From Tenebrio molitor (taxonomy: Eukaryota > Arthropoda > Insecta > Coleoptera > Tenebrionidae), in the NCBI RefSeq assembly GCF_963966145.1, contig NC_091050.1, positions 7,936,001-8,000,000 on the forward strand: DNA of 64,000 bases. Reading direction: 5' to 3'. Under the pieces are notes generated by a model. The model did not search any database and was not told where the DNA came from. It was given only the letters and a program-made list of their open reading frames with translations. The position numbers were made by a program, and so were the translations under genes. Shown in pieces: positions 12,801 through 23,803 of the stretch (its first letter is position 1; every line of letters starts with the position of its first letter).

Positions 12801-14579
12801 TTTGCCAGTGTCAATACATCCTTCACCAAGTTAAAGCTTTAAATATTATTTAACATCAATCTTCATTTGTAAAGAGCAACACGTTTCTACAATAAATCAA
12901 ATTTCAATATTGGTCAAGTTTATGTAAATGGTTAATTATTGTGTCTTTATCTAGAATTGACCAAAGAAAATTTATTCTGGTTTTAAAAAAACGACTAGAT
13001 TTATTATTATCTATACTTGTTTACAGTCTATAAAGTAAAAGCAACAAATTATAAGCACATTGTTGTATTTAAACGTGCATTGTTTTTTCGAATTTGGCGA
13101 TTATAAGTTGGACAAAAAGTTTACTAAATGTTGGGGAGTTGTCGCTGATATAAGGAAGAAATCAGTACCTAAATCGGTCCCAAAAAATACTGTTATCAAA
13201 AGCAAAGCCAGTGGCGTCTGTTTATGGATTTAAATGTTTTTCATCTTTTGTTTATTATGTATATTCTCTCATCAAATATAAACTCGTGATGTGATAAATA
13301 ACCGACGATCCGACTTGTCAAACCGGAGCAGCACCTTCAACTCGCCCTACGGAATCTGCAGAGCCTCGATTTTACTCGTAGATCTCATCAATGATAATAA
13401 TCAGACCAGTTGTTATCTCACAATATATCATTTCTATTTTTTAAGTGGAAAAATTAATTAAAAACCAATCATTCAGAATCGTGATAATTTGAAATGTGAC
13501 AATTTTTCTTGTCAAATTTTTAAGCAACAAGCTTTCGTTGCAAACAGAAAATAATTGGATAAAAAAGCTCTTGTGTACTTAAAAAAAAAATTATAATTCA
13601 TTACTTAACTGTCAGGAGATACAATGTAAAAGATTCATAATAAATATAAATAAGTAAAAATATATTAATTTCTTTTATTTAGCAGAGCTTGATACAGAGC
13701 TTTTTTTTCAGTTAATCCAATAGAGTGAAAAATGAACTCGTGATAGGTAATAAATAACTAATTTTAGTTCAGGATATGCCTATTGGCTTAATAATATATG
13801 TTTCAGGATTGTTATTTAAGTCAAAGCGGTAGGAAAATACAAAAAAAAACACTTTTAGAGAATTTTTATTTTCCTTTTTAAATTCCTATTATTTATTTAT
13901 GAATAACAACTTTCACTTAATTCATTAAGAACTATTTTTTTTAATCCACTAGCAATGGTTACAAATTCATCTCTTTCTTATTGAATTATTTCATGAAATT
14001 ATTAGTTTAACTTGCCATAACAAATATAGCTAGTTTTTTTTAAATATTTATTACTCCACAATACTTAAAAGTTAAAATACTATGATTTAGTTATTTATTC
14101 GCCGTTTTGTGTGGTGCTAATAAAATATTAGTACATTTTTACATCACACATACGTTTCGTATTTAGGTAACTATTCCACTCATTTTAGTAATTGCAAGGA
14201 TTTTACCATTTAATTATAAAGTATAATTTGTTTGTTGTGGTCTCTATGTAAGAGTATTGTGTAACTGACAATACAATGTTTGCCTTCGTACAAGGATACT
14301 GCAAGTGTAAAGTGAATAATTATCAAAAGCAACATCATGATCAGAGCAAAGACAGAAAAAAGATCTGCTAATTTTAAAAATGAAATAAAATTGTTATACA
14401 AATTTGAATACCAAATTATATTCAAATAGAGTTGTTCCAACGTATTGCAATAACAGAAATATTACGTTGTAAACATTGTTGACGCACGTGTTCAAATCCA
14501 ACCTAACCGAACATCTATTACGCTGCAAGCCGAATCAACCCCTTCGCGGACATTTATCCAATTAACCCCCAAGACTCAC
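9845..14579. other. Intergenic or 5' intron of the FLVCR-type gene; one MITE
   Basis: If the candidate untranslated exon near 14.6 kb belongs to the transporter, this is its 5' intron. It holds an inverted-repeat element at about 10582-10839, described separately. A GC-richer patch at 13310-13390 stands out from the AT-rich background but has no clear reading frame with splice sites. I see no gene. Confidence 0.5.
10582..10839. mobile_element. MITE-like element with ~70-bp terminal inverted repeats
   Basis: The left end begins GGGTGATTGAAAATGATTGT and the right end, read on the minus strand, begins GGTGATTCCAACTGATTGT. Both arms then run through GGATAAATRTGG, GTGGCAACTGTGTRGGTAGAG and a GTTGACATT/ATTGACATT block. 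The left arm carries GTGGCAACT twice. No transposase frame lies between the arms, so it is non-autonomous. Flanking duplication is not clear. A related single end occurs at about 60785. Confidence 0.7.
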
Positions 14580-14840
14580 CGTCGTGACGTCGTACAATCG
14601 ATCTAATCCTATAATTGAACGTGATTTGTAGCGGCAGCGGATCCGGGGCGACGCTTTTGGCGGTAGAACTGTTCCCGACTACTGACACTATCCGACCAAC
14701 ACCACACGTACTAAGTAAACCAATAAACGATAATGTTATCACTGTATCGCCATGATACACTTGTCCCCAACAGGAATTTTCAAATGATTCAGTCGGACTG
14801 CCACCATCCACGCGCCCAGAGCTTGGTGCGCGCAAGCCCG
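14580..14840 (-). other. Candidate 5' untranslated exon and promoter region
   Basis: A GC-rich island in AT-rich DNA ends, on the minus strand, with a near-consensus donor (CACGACG then GTGAGT) at 14580/14579. It lies upstream of the transporter gene, whose first coding exon has a splice acceptor at 9846-9845. The simplest reading is a noncoding first exon for that gene, giving a ~4.7-kb 5' intron. There is no cDNA support, and the exon's 5' end is arbitrary. Confidence 0.35.
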
Positions 14841-16677
14841 GAACAGAAATTCATGAATGAATATTAGTATTCCTGGCCTACATTTTCTTTTTTATCCGGG
14901 AGAGGCGTCCCGGCTTAAAGGAGATCAGGAGATTTTGCAATGAGCCGCGGGTGATAGGGGCAATGTACCTGAAAATCTGGTGAAAGAGTAGGGGAATGCG
15001 GTCCGAAATGGAAGAATTCGCCAAGCAACTGGTAAAAGGAGTGGGTTGTGGCAATGCAGGTTTGGACTACAAAAGAAATATTAAAAAAGCAACGGAATGT
15101 GGGACAAATTCTGCAAAACATTAGATTCGATCAAAACATATCAATGAAATTTTTTGGTCAACAATGATATCATTGATATCTCAAGCCGTCTCAGAAGTGA
15201 TGATTGAGACCGAAGATTATGATGTTTTTTACTTGAGTCAAGTGACGGAAAATTTGTAACGGATGATAATGGTTTTATTGTGGTTTTAATGGAATTAGAA
15301 TAAAAGTAAATTTTGACTAGTTTATACAATTTATTTATTTAATGGTGACTGTGTTTGCTAAAGCATTTTTTGAGATTAAAAAATGTAAGATATTTCATTT
15401 TGCATAAAATTAAGTATAAATAGGAATAACAAAGAAGGTTAGTTTCGTAATACTCTTAGTTTTATCGAAAATAGCACAAGTTTTCAACAAATAAACAGTA
15501 AATATGGAAATAATTTGAGATTAAAGAGTTTTGTCAAGTTAGATTAGATTCTAAGTGAATTTATTACAATATAAACAAATTATTAATAGTTCATTGGAAA
15601 GAAAAACAGCTTGAGTCTCTGCTCTATTATTTGTACCAAATACTTTTTCCGACATAAATATTTTTGTCAAAATAATTTCTTTGTGTTGTGATAACGACTG
15701 AAAAAGTTTAAAGACGTTATAAATGTTAAAAGAGGACGTCTAGTTTAAAATAGAAAGTTTGGGGTGATTTCTTGTTGAACCGGTTATTGCAAAGTTGAAC
15801 TCTTATTCAATAACTTCTTCTTTAACAAATTTCCAGTTTTTTTTTCTGGAATTGAAAGAATATGATGTATATCTAAGCGAAACAGACAAGTCATATTTAC
15901 AAGCCGTTTAGGTATGTAAATTTTATAAAAAATGTATTGTACCACCATCGTATTATATTTTCTACTTTGTTATTTGTGTTTTATTATACCATATCAGTTT
16001 ATTTGTTTTTGATATAGCACACTTGTACATAAAACACTGGTAAAACCTGTGCAACAGTATGATAATCTCTGTACAACATTTAAATAAAATACGTCACACT
16101 CTTCGTCACAACAACAAATTATGTTTACTTTTATCATAATTAGTGTGACAAAAATATTACACTGGAAATTAAAAAATCGCTGGTGGTTCTTGTGTAACAA
16201 CTCACGTTTCACTCCCACAAAATGCAATTTATTGTGCACGGTTAAAGATAAACAAAGCAAAAGTTATAGTCAATCAACATACAATAAGGGATCGTAATAA
16301 AACTAGAGGAGTTTTCTTGTAGTAAGTGGATCATCAACCACAACTATGTTAACACGCACGACATCAATAACTAATAACAATGGTTGGAACACGCCAAGCC
16401 AAACGAACAAGTTAAGCATTAAAAATTAACAAACAGTTATGTATTTTCAGGTAGGCAATTAACATAACATTGTGGTTGCTTGTTTTTCAAGGTCTGCAGT
16501 GAATTAAATTAAATATTTAAATATATACAAAAGTACTTAACGGAGGCATTTCTTGCAAGACATTTACTAGATCAGGGGTTTGTATTAAATTAATAACACA
16601 TTGTAAATTAGTGTCCCCTCTATTCTGCGCTGCAGTAGCCTGTGCCAGATCTAACCCGACCTGATCCGATCCGACCC
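14841..16677. other. Intergenic, no gene recognised
   Basis: AT-rich DNA with short unsupported frames only. The 14.88-15.07 kb part is richer in purines and G but shows no splice-bounded reading frame or RNA-gene signature. Confidence 0.5.
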
Positions 16678-16947
16678 GGAGCCCACCCGTAGCCGAAACG
16701 GAACCCACCCCGAGCCGACCCGGAACCCTCCCGACGCCGACTCGGAACCCACCCGAAGCTGACCCGGAAATCACACGGCGCCGACCCGAAGCCCACCCGG
16801 AGTCAACCCGGAGCTGACCCGGAACCCACCCGGAGTCCACCTGGAGTCCACCCGGAGCCGACCCGGAACCCACCCGGAGTCCACCGAGAAGCGACACGGA
16901 ATCCACCCGGAGCCGACCTGGAACCCACCCGGAGTCGATCCGGAAGG
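16678..16947. repeat. GC-rich 11-bp minisatellite, 24 units
   Basis: Between 16678 and 16941 the sequence divides exactly into 24 units of 11 bases close to GGARYCSACCC, often alternating GGAGCCGACCC and GGAACCCACCC, with a final partial unit. The array is far more GC-rich than its surroundings. Open frames across it on the minus strand repeat every 11 residues only because 11 is not a multiple of 3. I do not regard it as coding. Confidence 0.9.
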
Positions 16948-17497
16948 AGTTGGTATTTTGTGTTGCATAACATTAAATTTTCGCTTGAACTCTACGGTGG
17001 ATAACCTTTGTATTGTTGTAAACTAATATAGCAATTGATAGTAAAATTACGAAAGCATGTAAACAATAAAATATTGTACACACGGGAATAAATTGAGAAA
17101 TATTCACTTAAGATATTAAGTCCTTCTGGAATGAAACTCCATTTCAATCCCTTATTAGCTGAATAAATTTCCCTTAAAAAGCATATCAAGGTTCAAACAC
17201 AAGATTCACTGTTTAGAATGTTTATTAACATACGCCATAATCCCAGAAACTTAGACTGACGATTTTTCGGAAATGTTTAATATTTTACATGTTATACAGT
17301 TTAGAATTAAAGATACTTTTGACAAAATGTTTACAGAATACACGTAGTCTGTATTTGAGGACCGTAATTGTCATGGTTTATAAATTTTGTTAATTACCTA
17401 CATAACTTTTTTTTATATACAATTTTTTACGAAGTAAAAAGTTTTGCAATGTTAGAATCTTTTAGTAATAAAACAATACAATTTTTTCAATACTTCA

Positions 17498-17597
17498 CGA
17501 ATAATGAGACCAATGGAATTGAAAATGCAACCCACAATACACTCGGAACGTAAAGCTGTGGGTTGCATTTTCAGTTCCGTCGGGCTCATTATTCTCG
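17498..17597. ncRNA. Miniature hairpin, pre-miRNA-like or MITE
   Basis: Arms at about 17498-17536 and 17557-17597 are inverted copies around a 20-base loop. The 17 bases next to the loop (TGAAAATGCAACCCACA on the left) pair perfectly. Beyond them the stem continues for about 20 more positions with two G-U wobbles and two mismatches. Size and shape fit an animal miRNA precursor, but a very short inverted-repeat transposon would look the same. Strand of transcription is unknown. Confidence 0.4.
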
Positions 17598-17599
17598 TC

Positions 17600-18517
17600 A
17601 ATCACCTTGAATTTTTGACTGAATTCTGGGTCTTTACCGGAATGTATAGGAGGTTGCCTCTATCAGAAATTATTTCAAAATACCATTTCGATCGTTGAAC
17701 GAGATCTCATTCAACGCTTCCATAAATATTCAAGTTTATTCTTACCATTGCAAAGATTTTGAAATAATTAATGGAAACACATTAATTTCATTTTAAAAAT
17801 AAATTATTGTTACATTTAGGTATATAATTAAAAAATTATTTTAAGATGCACTTTTGTTAATTATTTTATAAAGAATTTCCCATAAATGGTGGGAATAATG
17901 GCAAATGATCTCAAGTAATCGGCACACTGCGTTCTGTTTCTTAATCATATTTTCCTAATGCTAAAAACAATATTTCTCTCAACAATAACCAAGGCGTTTA
18001 ACATTTAAACAGTTTGAGTTTAAACAAAACTTGCAAACGACTAAAATTAATTGTTTGTATCTACAACTGTAAACATCTCATCTTACTTTTTTCTTTCTAA
18101 AACTAACTGTAAGCATTATATTGCCTATTATGTAATAATTCAGTTTTTGAGGTGTATAATAATTCAAAATTTGTACTTTCCAAGTGTATAATATCTAAAC
18201 GTTAATATATTGTTAACTAATTAAATTTAAAAAAAATATATCTTCTAGAAAATAAAACTGTCAAATGAAGGAAAAAATAATTATGCATCCAGCGCGAAAC
18301 AAAAATTTAATACTTTTAAAAAAATTGTAGTTATATTACTATCAACTTTTAAGAGTGAATTTACAATTTTTGCATCACTTTCAAAATAAGTGAATCTCAA
18401 TTATAACATATGAAGAGTAACAAGTCACTATAAAAAAAAGAATACATTTAAAACAATAAGTTTGTCCAATTTTAACAGGTGTGAAGCATTCTTAAATTTA
18501 AGTCTTTTATAAAAAAA
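17600..18517. other. 3' flank of the UIF-like gene
   Basis: AT-rich sequence downstream of the minus-strand UIF-like stop codon. It probably contains its 3' UTR. No other feature was recognised. Confidence 0.5.
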
Positions 18518-19372
18518 CTACAACATGCCAAATCTCTCATTCAGAGTTATTCCTGTCACATTAGGGGTCACTGGAAATGGAAATATAACTTGTTTGTCTT
18601 TTCTTTTTTGTTGTATTAATTTAATAGCAGTTTGTTTTTTAGGATCCAACACCATTTTAAACTTGGTAACATGTGTTTCTTCTTCAACATGAGCTGTAGA
18701 ATTCACTACTTCTACTGTTATGTCAGTTGCATCTAGTTCTTGAGACTCATTAAAATTTGATGTATTTATTTCAACACTACTGTTGCTATCATTAACTTGA
18801 TCATTCTCTCCTTCATGATAAGTTCTAATACGGTTCATTCGGTCTTGAACAGAATTTGTGTGAGGTTTATTTGAATTTACATGATAGGGTGCTCTTTGAT
18901 TATTCCATTTCCTCTTGTTTTGTTGGGGGCCTATATTTGTATCACTGTTCCGCTTCCTATAAAAATTTCTTTGTCCCTGATTATCACCTTCCACATGTCC
19001 ATTATCCAAAGAATTACTTCGATAAGGATTTCTATGTCCCAGTCTATTATAAAGTGAAGTTTTGTTGTTGAAATTTGGATTAGGTTTAATAAAGTTGTTA
19101 TTATTTCTGTTCTGATTGTTAGGACCATTCTTGTTGAAGTGTTTGTTTGGAGAAGTGCGCAATAATGGACTGCAATCTTGAAACTGCGGTTTAGAGTAAA
19201 AAGTCCCTTTGCTATTTTGAAAACTACTGCCGCTACCACTGTTCACGGCATCTTTGGTGAAGTCTAAAACAATTTGAGGGAATGAGGTTATTTTGTTTTC
19301 ATATTTTTTTAATGTCTCAAGCTGTTGCTAAGTATGTACTTAATAATATTCACCTGGTGGTTCATAGTTCAT
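18518..19372 (-). CDS. UIF/FYTTD1-like mRNA export adaptor
   Basis: Two exons (19372-19354 and 19263-18518) join in frame to about 253 residues. Exon 1 encodes MNYEPP and ends in a GTGAAT donor; exon 2 follows a TTTTAG acceptor. The long frame has no ATG of its own before the Gly/Ser stretch, so exon 1 is needed. The body is a low-complexity, Asn/Arg/Lys-rich basic region, then an acidic Asp/Glu/Ser region, then a basic segment and the C-terminal TGITLNERFGML. That ending matches the C-terminal UAP56-binding-type motif of UIF (FYTTD1, TGMTLNERFGIL from memory) and resembles the SLNERF motif of CHTOP. UIF couples the RNA helicase UAP56 to spliced mRNA and the exporter NXF1 in the nucleus. The N-terminal UAP56 motif of vertebrate UIF (MSLDDIIKLN-type) is not seen, so this is a diverged or shorter relative. 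It is transcribed divergently from the small heat-shock gene. Confidence 0.65.
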
Positions 19373-19951
19373 GTTTGAATTTTAGGAAGTGAACATTTGA
19401 AATTAAATTATATTCGACAAAAAGTTATTTCGAAACACGCATTCAATACTCAACAATGGCTGACAAAATAACGCAACCGACAACAAAAACTAGACGCAAG
19501 TTGTACCAACATAACTACCAACCAACGAACGTGAAAAACACTTTCTTGATTTAATGATTTTCGGAATTATTTTTATTTTTATTCGTGAACAATCAATTAC
19601 TTTTACAGAACACCTAATAACACTAATGACAAAAATTGCTATACTTAATAGATAACTAAAATGTAATATTCATATGGCGTACTTACAATAGATTATAGCG
19701 AACGTTATTATCCAATAATTAAATTTAAAATTAGTGCTTATAATGCTATTTTCAATCAATTAATGTAACGAAAAAGACTGAATATGTGTTATTTTTATTA
19801 TGTAAATTGTTCTGTTGTAATTTTTCTCAGCTAGTGGTAATCAGACAACTGACAATTCAAGTTAAAATTTGTTTGTTAGTGTCAGTTGTAGAGCAAATTC
19901 TTGTCCAAATTTTTATGTGCTTAAAACCCAAGAAATGTAAAAAATTGTATA
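19373..19951. promoter_or_regulatory. Divergent intergenic promoter region
   Basis: About 580 bp separate the start codons of the minus-strand UIF-like gene and the plus-strand small heat-shock gene, so both promoters must lie here unless 5' exons are distant. No clear TATA box or triple nGAAn heat-shock element was found by eye. Confidence 0.5.
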
Positions 19952-20475
19952 ATGTCAGTTGCAACGCGAGACGAAGGAATTCTCGTTCCAGTTACACAAA
20001 ACAGAACCTCAGCACTTCAAGATCCTCAATTTACTCATGTTAGAGAAAAAGGTCAGTCTAAATTATTATAATAGCAACTGATTACCAAATCTGCAAATCG
20101 ATTTAGCTCAAGTTTGGTTATCATCAATTCCCAAGCCAGTCGCAGGTAAAGAAATGGACAGCGTCTTCTTTAATGACGACAGATTTGAGGTGGGTAAGTC
20201 CACACTGATCTAATTATAACACTTCTAGGTGCTGTCATTGTTCTTTGCAGCTCATGGTCGACACCCGCGGATACAGACCTGAAGACTTGAGATGCACAAT
20301 CAGCCCGAACAGTGTGATGGTGGTGGCGCAAAGAGATGAGGTCGCAAGTGGTACCCAACGCAGTTTGTCAACGACAAGAAGTTACCAGCTACCACAATTT
20401 GTCGTACCACAACAGGCGGTTTGTTGCTTGTCTTCCGAAGGAATCCTGTTAGTGGCCATACCTTGGCAAAAATAA
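19952..20475 (+). CDS. Short small heat-shock protein (alpha-crystallin domain)
   Basis: Three exons, 19952-20051, 20107-20189 and 20251-20475, join in frame to 135 residues. Residues about 52-130 form an alpha-crystallin domain: DRFELMVDTRGYRPEDL (beta2-beta3), ISPNSVMVVAQRDE (beta4-beta5), SLSTTRSYQLP, VVPQQAVCCLSSEGILLVAIPW (beta7-beta9). Small heat-shock proteins are ATP-independent holdases. This one is unusual: the N-terminal arm is short, the usual EEKQDEHG-type beta5-beta6 segment is replaced by a short SGTQ loop, and the chain stops at PWQK without the I-x-I/V tail that drives oligomerisation. Many insect homologues are intronless, whereas this has two introns. The exon 2 donor must be GAG followed by GTGGGT; a stronger GTAAGT four bases downstream would break the frame. 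An AATAAA overlaps the stop codon and another lies at 20547. Confidence 0.85.
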
Positions 20476-23400
20476 AATGTAGCGAAGACAGATGCTTTCT
20501 ATTTTTTGCCCCAGAACCTCTCACATGATAAAAAAAAATGATCAAGAATAAACCAGTGAAGAATGGCTTCCTGTCATGTTGTTTCGTAGAAAGTAAAACT
20601 CCACTCGATTATTTTTGCTAAATTGAGAGTACAATAAGTTTAAAATGATCGTGAGAGTAGTGTTCCTTTCATTGATTATTATACGGCTGTATTGCATAAG
20701 GTCCAAAATTAACACAGCGTTATTGAACCGTGACGGTTTGATATACAACTGAATGGACAAGAAAAAGAGTGTCTTGTTGATCGCCGGTTCGTTAAAGGTT
20801 TAATTGACCACTGGGTCGTATTTGGGTTACTTCTGTACCCATCGTATATACCTACTTTCGTTTTTGTAAATGCCGCCCATTATGCGCAGCCAATTATATA
20901 AGCCAGTCTTGTGGTTAATTAGTGTTGCATAATCTTCGCAAATTAGATCCGTTCTTCGGAAGTAAGGAAGTCAATTCCAGGTGGATCACTCGAGGCGCAT
21001 GACACTCCCGGGGTTTTACCAGATCTTTGTGATTTCTTAGAAAAGAGCTGTCCCCCGAGCAACAAAAGCGCATTAATTCATCCCGGAAATGGATCACGTC
21101 TGCAATCAGTCCAACAAATTGTCAGCCATGAATAATTCAAATGTTGCGTTTATCTTGTATCTCCTCCAAGGACCACGAATCATCGTCCGCTGGCAACGAT
21201 GAAATTGCATTTGTTCATAATTATTTCCGTTTTTAGTGTTTACGTGAACAAATTAAAATTGAAAGTATCGGACAAGGTCCGTGGATCTTCGTGATTTACT
21301 GCGAGGTCAACACTCGAGATGACCACTAAAGCAAATTTCAACTGGTGACCTCTTTTTTAAATTAATTATGTAGTTGAAGCTATCTCGCATTGCTTGTCAA
21401 CGATGTAGAAAATTGGAAAAGCGGCTTTTTGTAATGGCAATTGAAGGTGATGGGGACCGGCTCTGTGAACAAACATGGCGTACAAACAAAAGTAAAATTA
21501 TTACGAAACGGCGTATCTCGGCCAAGAAGATGAAATAAGAAGTGTGGTCAATGATTCGTTGCGTAACCTGCTTACCATTATACTTAATTCAATGGGAATC
21601 GGTGCAATATTTTACATACGCCTGTTTCGTTCGCGGCAAAAATTAAATTATGCGGATACGATCTGATACTTTTCTGATTCTTGAAAGTCATATTTAATTA
21701 TAGGCGGCAGAGATTTTTCTGTAATCTAATTATTATCCGATAAAATCTTCCACGGTTCCACGTAACAAATATTTAAGGTTTCGCCATACGAGGCGAAGAT
21801 AAATAGGATGTTCTGGGAATGTGGCAATTGTGGTGTGGCTAAATTATATTTAAATTTACTCCGAGGCAACACGCCAGAAAAATAATACAAATGACCACTT
21901 TACCGGTTGCAATACATTTGATCCGCTTATTAGATCCAATTGATTACGAAATCTCTCTTGTTCTATTTATTTTTACGTCATGATAGTCTGTTGTTTGATT
22001 TAATTTTGAGCCAATCTGGTTACCGTCAAAAACTTATTTGATTGTTAATCAATTTTGGTTTGAGGTAATTACTTAAACTATTCAAGGTGAAAGTCAAAGC
22101 AATCATCGTAGCCTCGTCAGGAGTGTGACACAGACATAACTATTAATGCTATTAGGAGATGCTAATAAAAGTATTTTATGAACAAGAGTAATAAATAACA
22201 CATTTATTGTTATTGGACAAATTGAGTAACGTCGTCAGTTTATTACAAAATTGGTATTTCGTTGCATCAAATATGACACATAAAACAACTGAAGACTGAA
22301 ATGATCGTATTAAATGTTTGATAAAATGATTACCGAAAACTTAAATTAGTTGGCAGTTAATGTAAGATCGCTGTCCATTTAAAATAATCTGTAACACCCA
22401 ACAATTAAACAAAAGAAAAAGTAACAGGAAATTCGGCTACATGAAAATTGAAAAAAATCTACTATTTTGTTGTAGTAAATTATCCCATTTGTTTAAGTGT
22501 TCTGGTGAAAGCACAGGATGTGTCAATAAGTTTTTAGATTTTTTACAAATTAAGTGGCAATAATTATTTAATTTTTAATTTAAAATGTGTAGACTGAAAG
22601 TGGAGGCATTTTTCCATCGGCGAGTGTTTCATTTTTAACATTTTTGTCACGTTGTCTAAGATCTCAAGCTAGGCGCCTGGGTAATGTTAATCAGAAAAGA
22701 AATCATAAATATTATGAAAACGTATGCTATGTGTCGAAAGTGTATTATACTATTTTTACTCAGAACTCGACTAGAATATTTAAAACATAAATTAGCGTGG
22801 ACAGTTTTTAACTGAGAATCTTACACTTTCCAATGTTTGAGATAAATAAAATAAAATAAATATAGGAACTGGATATGTGGAAATATTTGTAAGGATGTGA
22901 GTGATTTTACAGGTTTGTAAAGCGGTCAGTGCCTTGTTACTCCTAGGTGATGATAATTAATAAAAACTGATGGTAGAATGATTGGCAGAACAAGGCCAGT
23001 TTGAATTGGTAAAACAAATGATGCAAGTCAGTAAAGATCAAGAATAATTAATTGAGATAATTATTGAGTTATGGAATGCATCAGAGTAAAATTAAAAACA
23101 AAATTGAGCATGCAAGATTTTACAAAATAAGAAACGACTTTTGAAGCTTTTATTTAATTGGAAGGATTATTCAAATAAGATAACGGTACAATAACAAAAA
23201 CTGTAAACTTTTCAAACTGTTTTAATCAAAATAATAATTGCACAATTAATCTATTAGAAAAATATTGGAACTAATTTAACGGAATAAAATCTAAGTTTTA
23301 TATACGAGTATTTTATTATTTTTTATTATGTTTGCAAAAATGAATTGGCACAAGTTTTATACATATTTTCATATTCTTTCAAATCTTAAAATTTAGGAGA

Positions 23401-23478
23401 CGATGAACAAAGGGAGATAAAAAATTGAAAATTGAGTGGCGTGATTTCAAAAATATTTTTAACCTAATCCTAATCATA

Positions 23479-23803
23479 TCAGGCGTTCAAATGAAATCCT
23501 AAATAAAAGAGTAAATTGACAGTTGTAATTAGAGCATGTTGACAGCGAACCTAAAAGCCTTTCTGTTTTTTCCTTTCTTTGCAATGTTTTACTTTAAAAA
23601 TAGAATAAGTAACGATCCCTATCCTTGGAGCAAATATCTAAGGGCACCCTTTGCTGAAAACAAAGATCTTCAATCATGTGGGATTAAACATAATCAAATG
23701 ATATTCGTGTCAAGCGGCGGGAAATTCAAACTTTACACTGTTCCAAATGGTTTAGGTACTTTCTTCAACGCCTACCAGCTCAGGTTTTCCTTTGAACGCA
23801 TGA
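23479..23803. mobile_element. TA-flanked MITE, intact copy (325 bp)
   Basis: The left end reads TCAGGCGTTCAAATGAAATC and the right end, on the minus strand, TCATGCGTTCAAAGGAAAAC. Both are bounded by TA, the target duplication typical of Tc1/mariner-class elements. An open frame spans much of it from 23536 but runs into the terminal repeat, resembles no protein I know and is not conserved in the second copy, so the element is read as non-autonomous. A diverged copy lies at 34817. Confidence 0.75.

Noticed and set aside
13310..13390. GC-rich patch as a coding exon
   Set aside because: No reading frame with flanking AG and GT in a consistent phase and no recognisable peptide.
14554..14835. 93-codon minus-strand frame in the GC-rich island
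   Set aside because: The frame runs through a strong splice donor at 14579 and has no known motif; the island is better read as a possible untranslated exon.
16517..16968. Gly/Val/Ser-rich minus-strand frames over the minisatellite
   Set aside because: They repeat every 11 residues purely because of the 11-bp DNA period, and no start or splice context supports translation.
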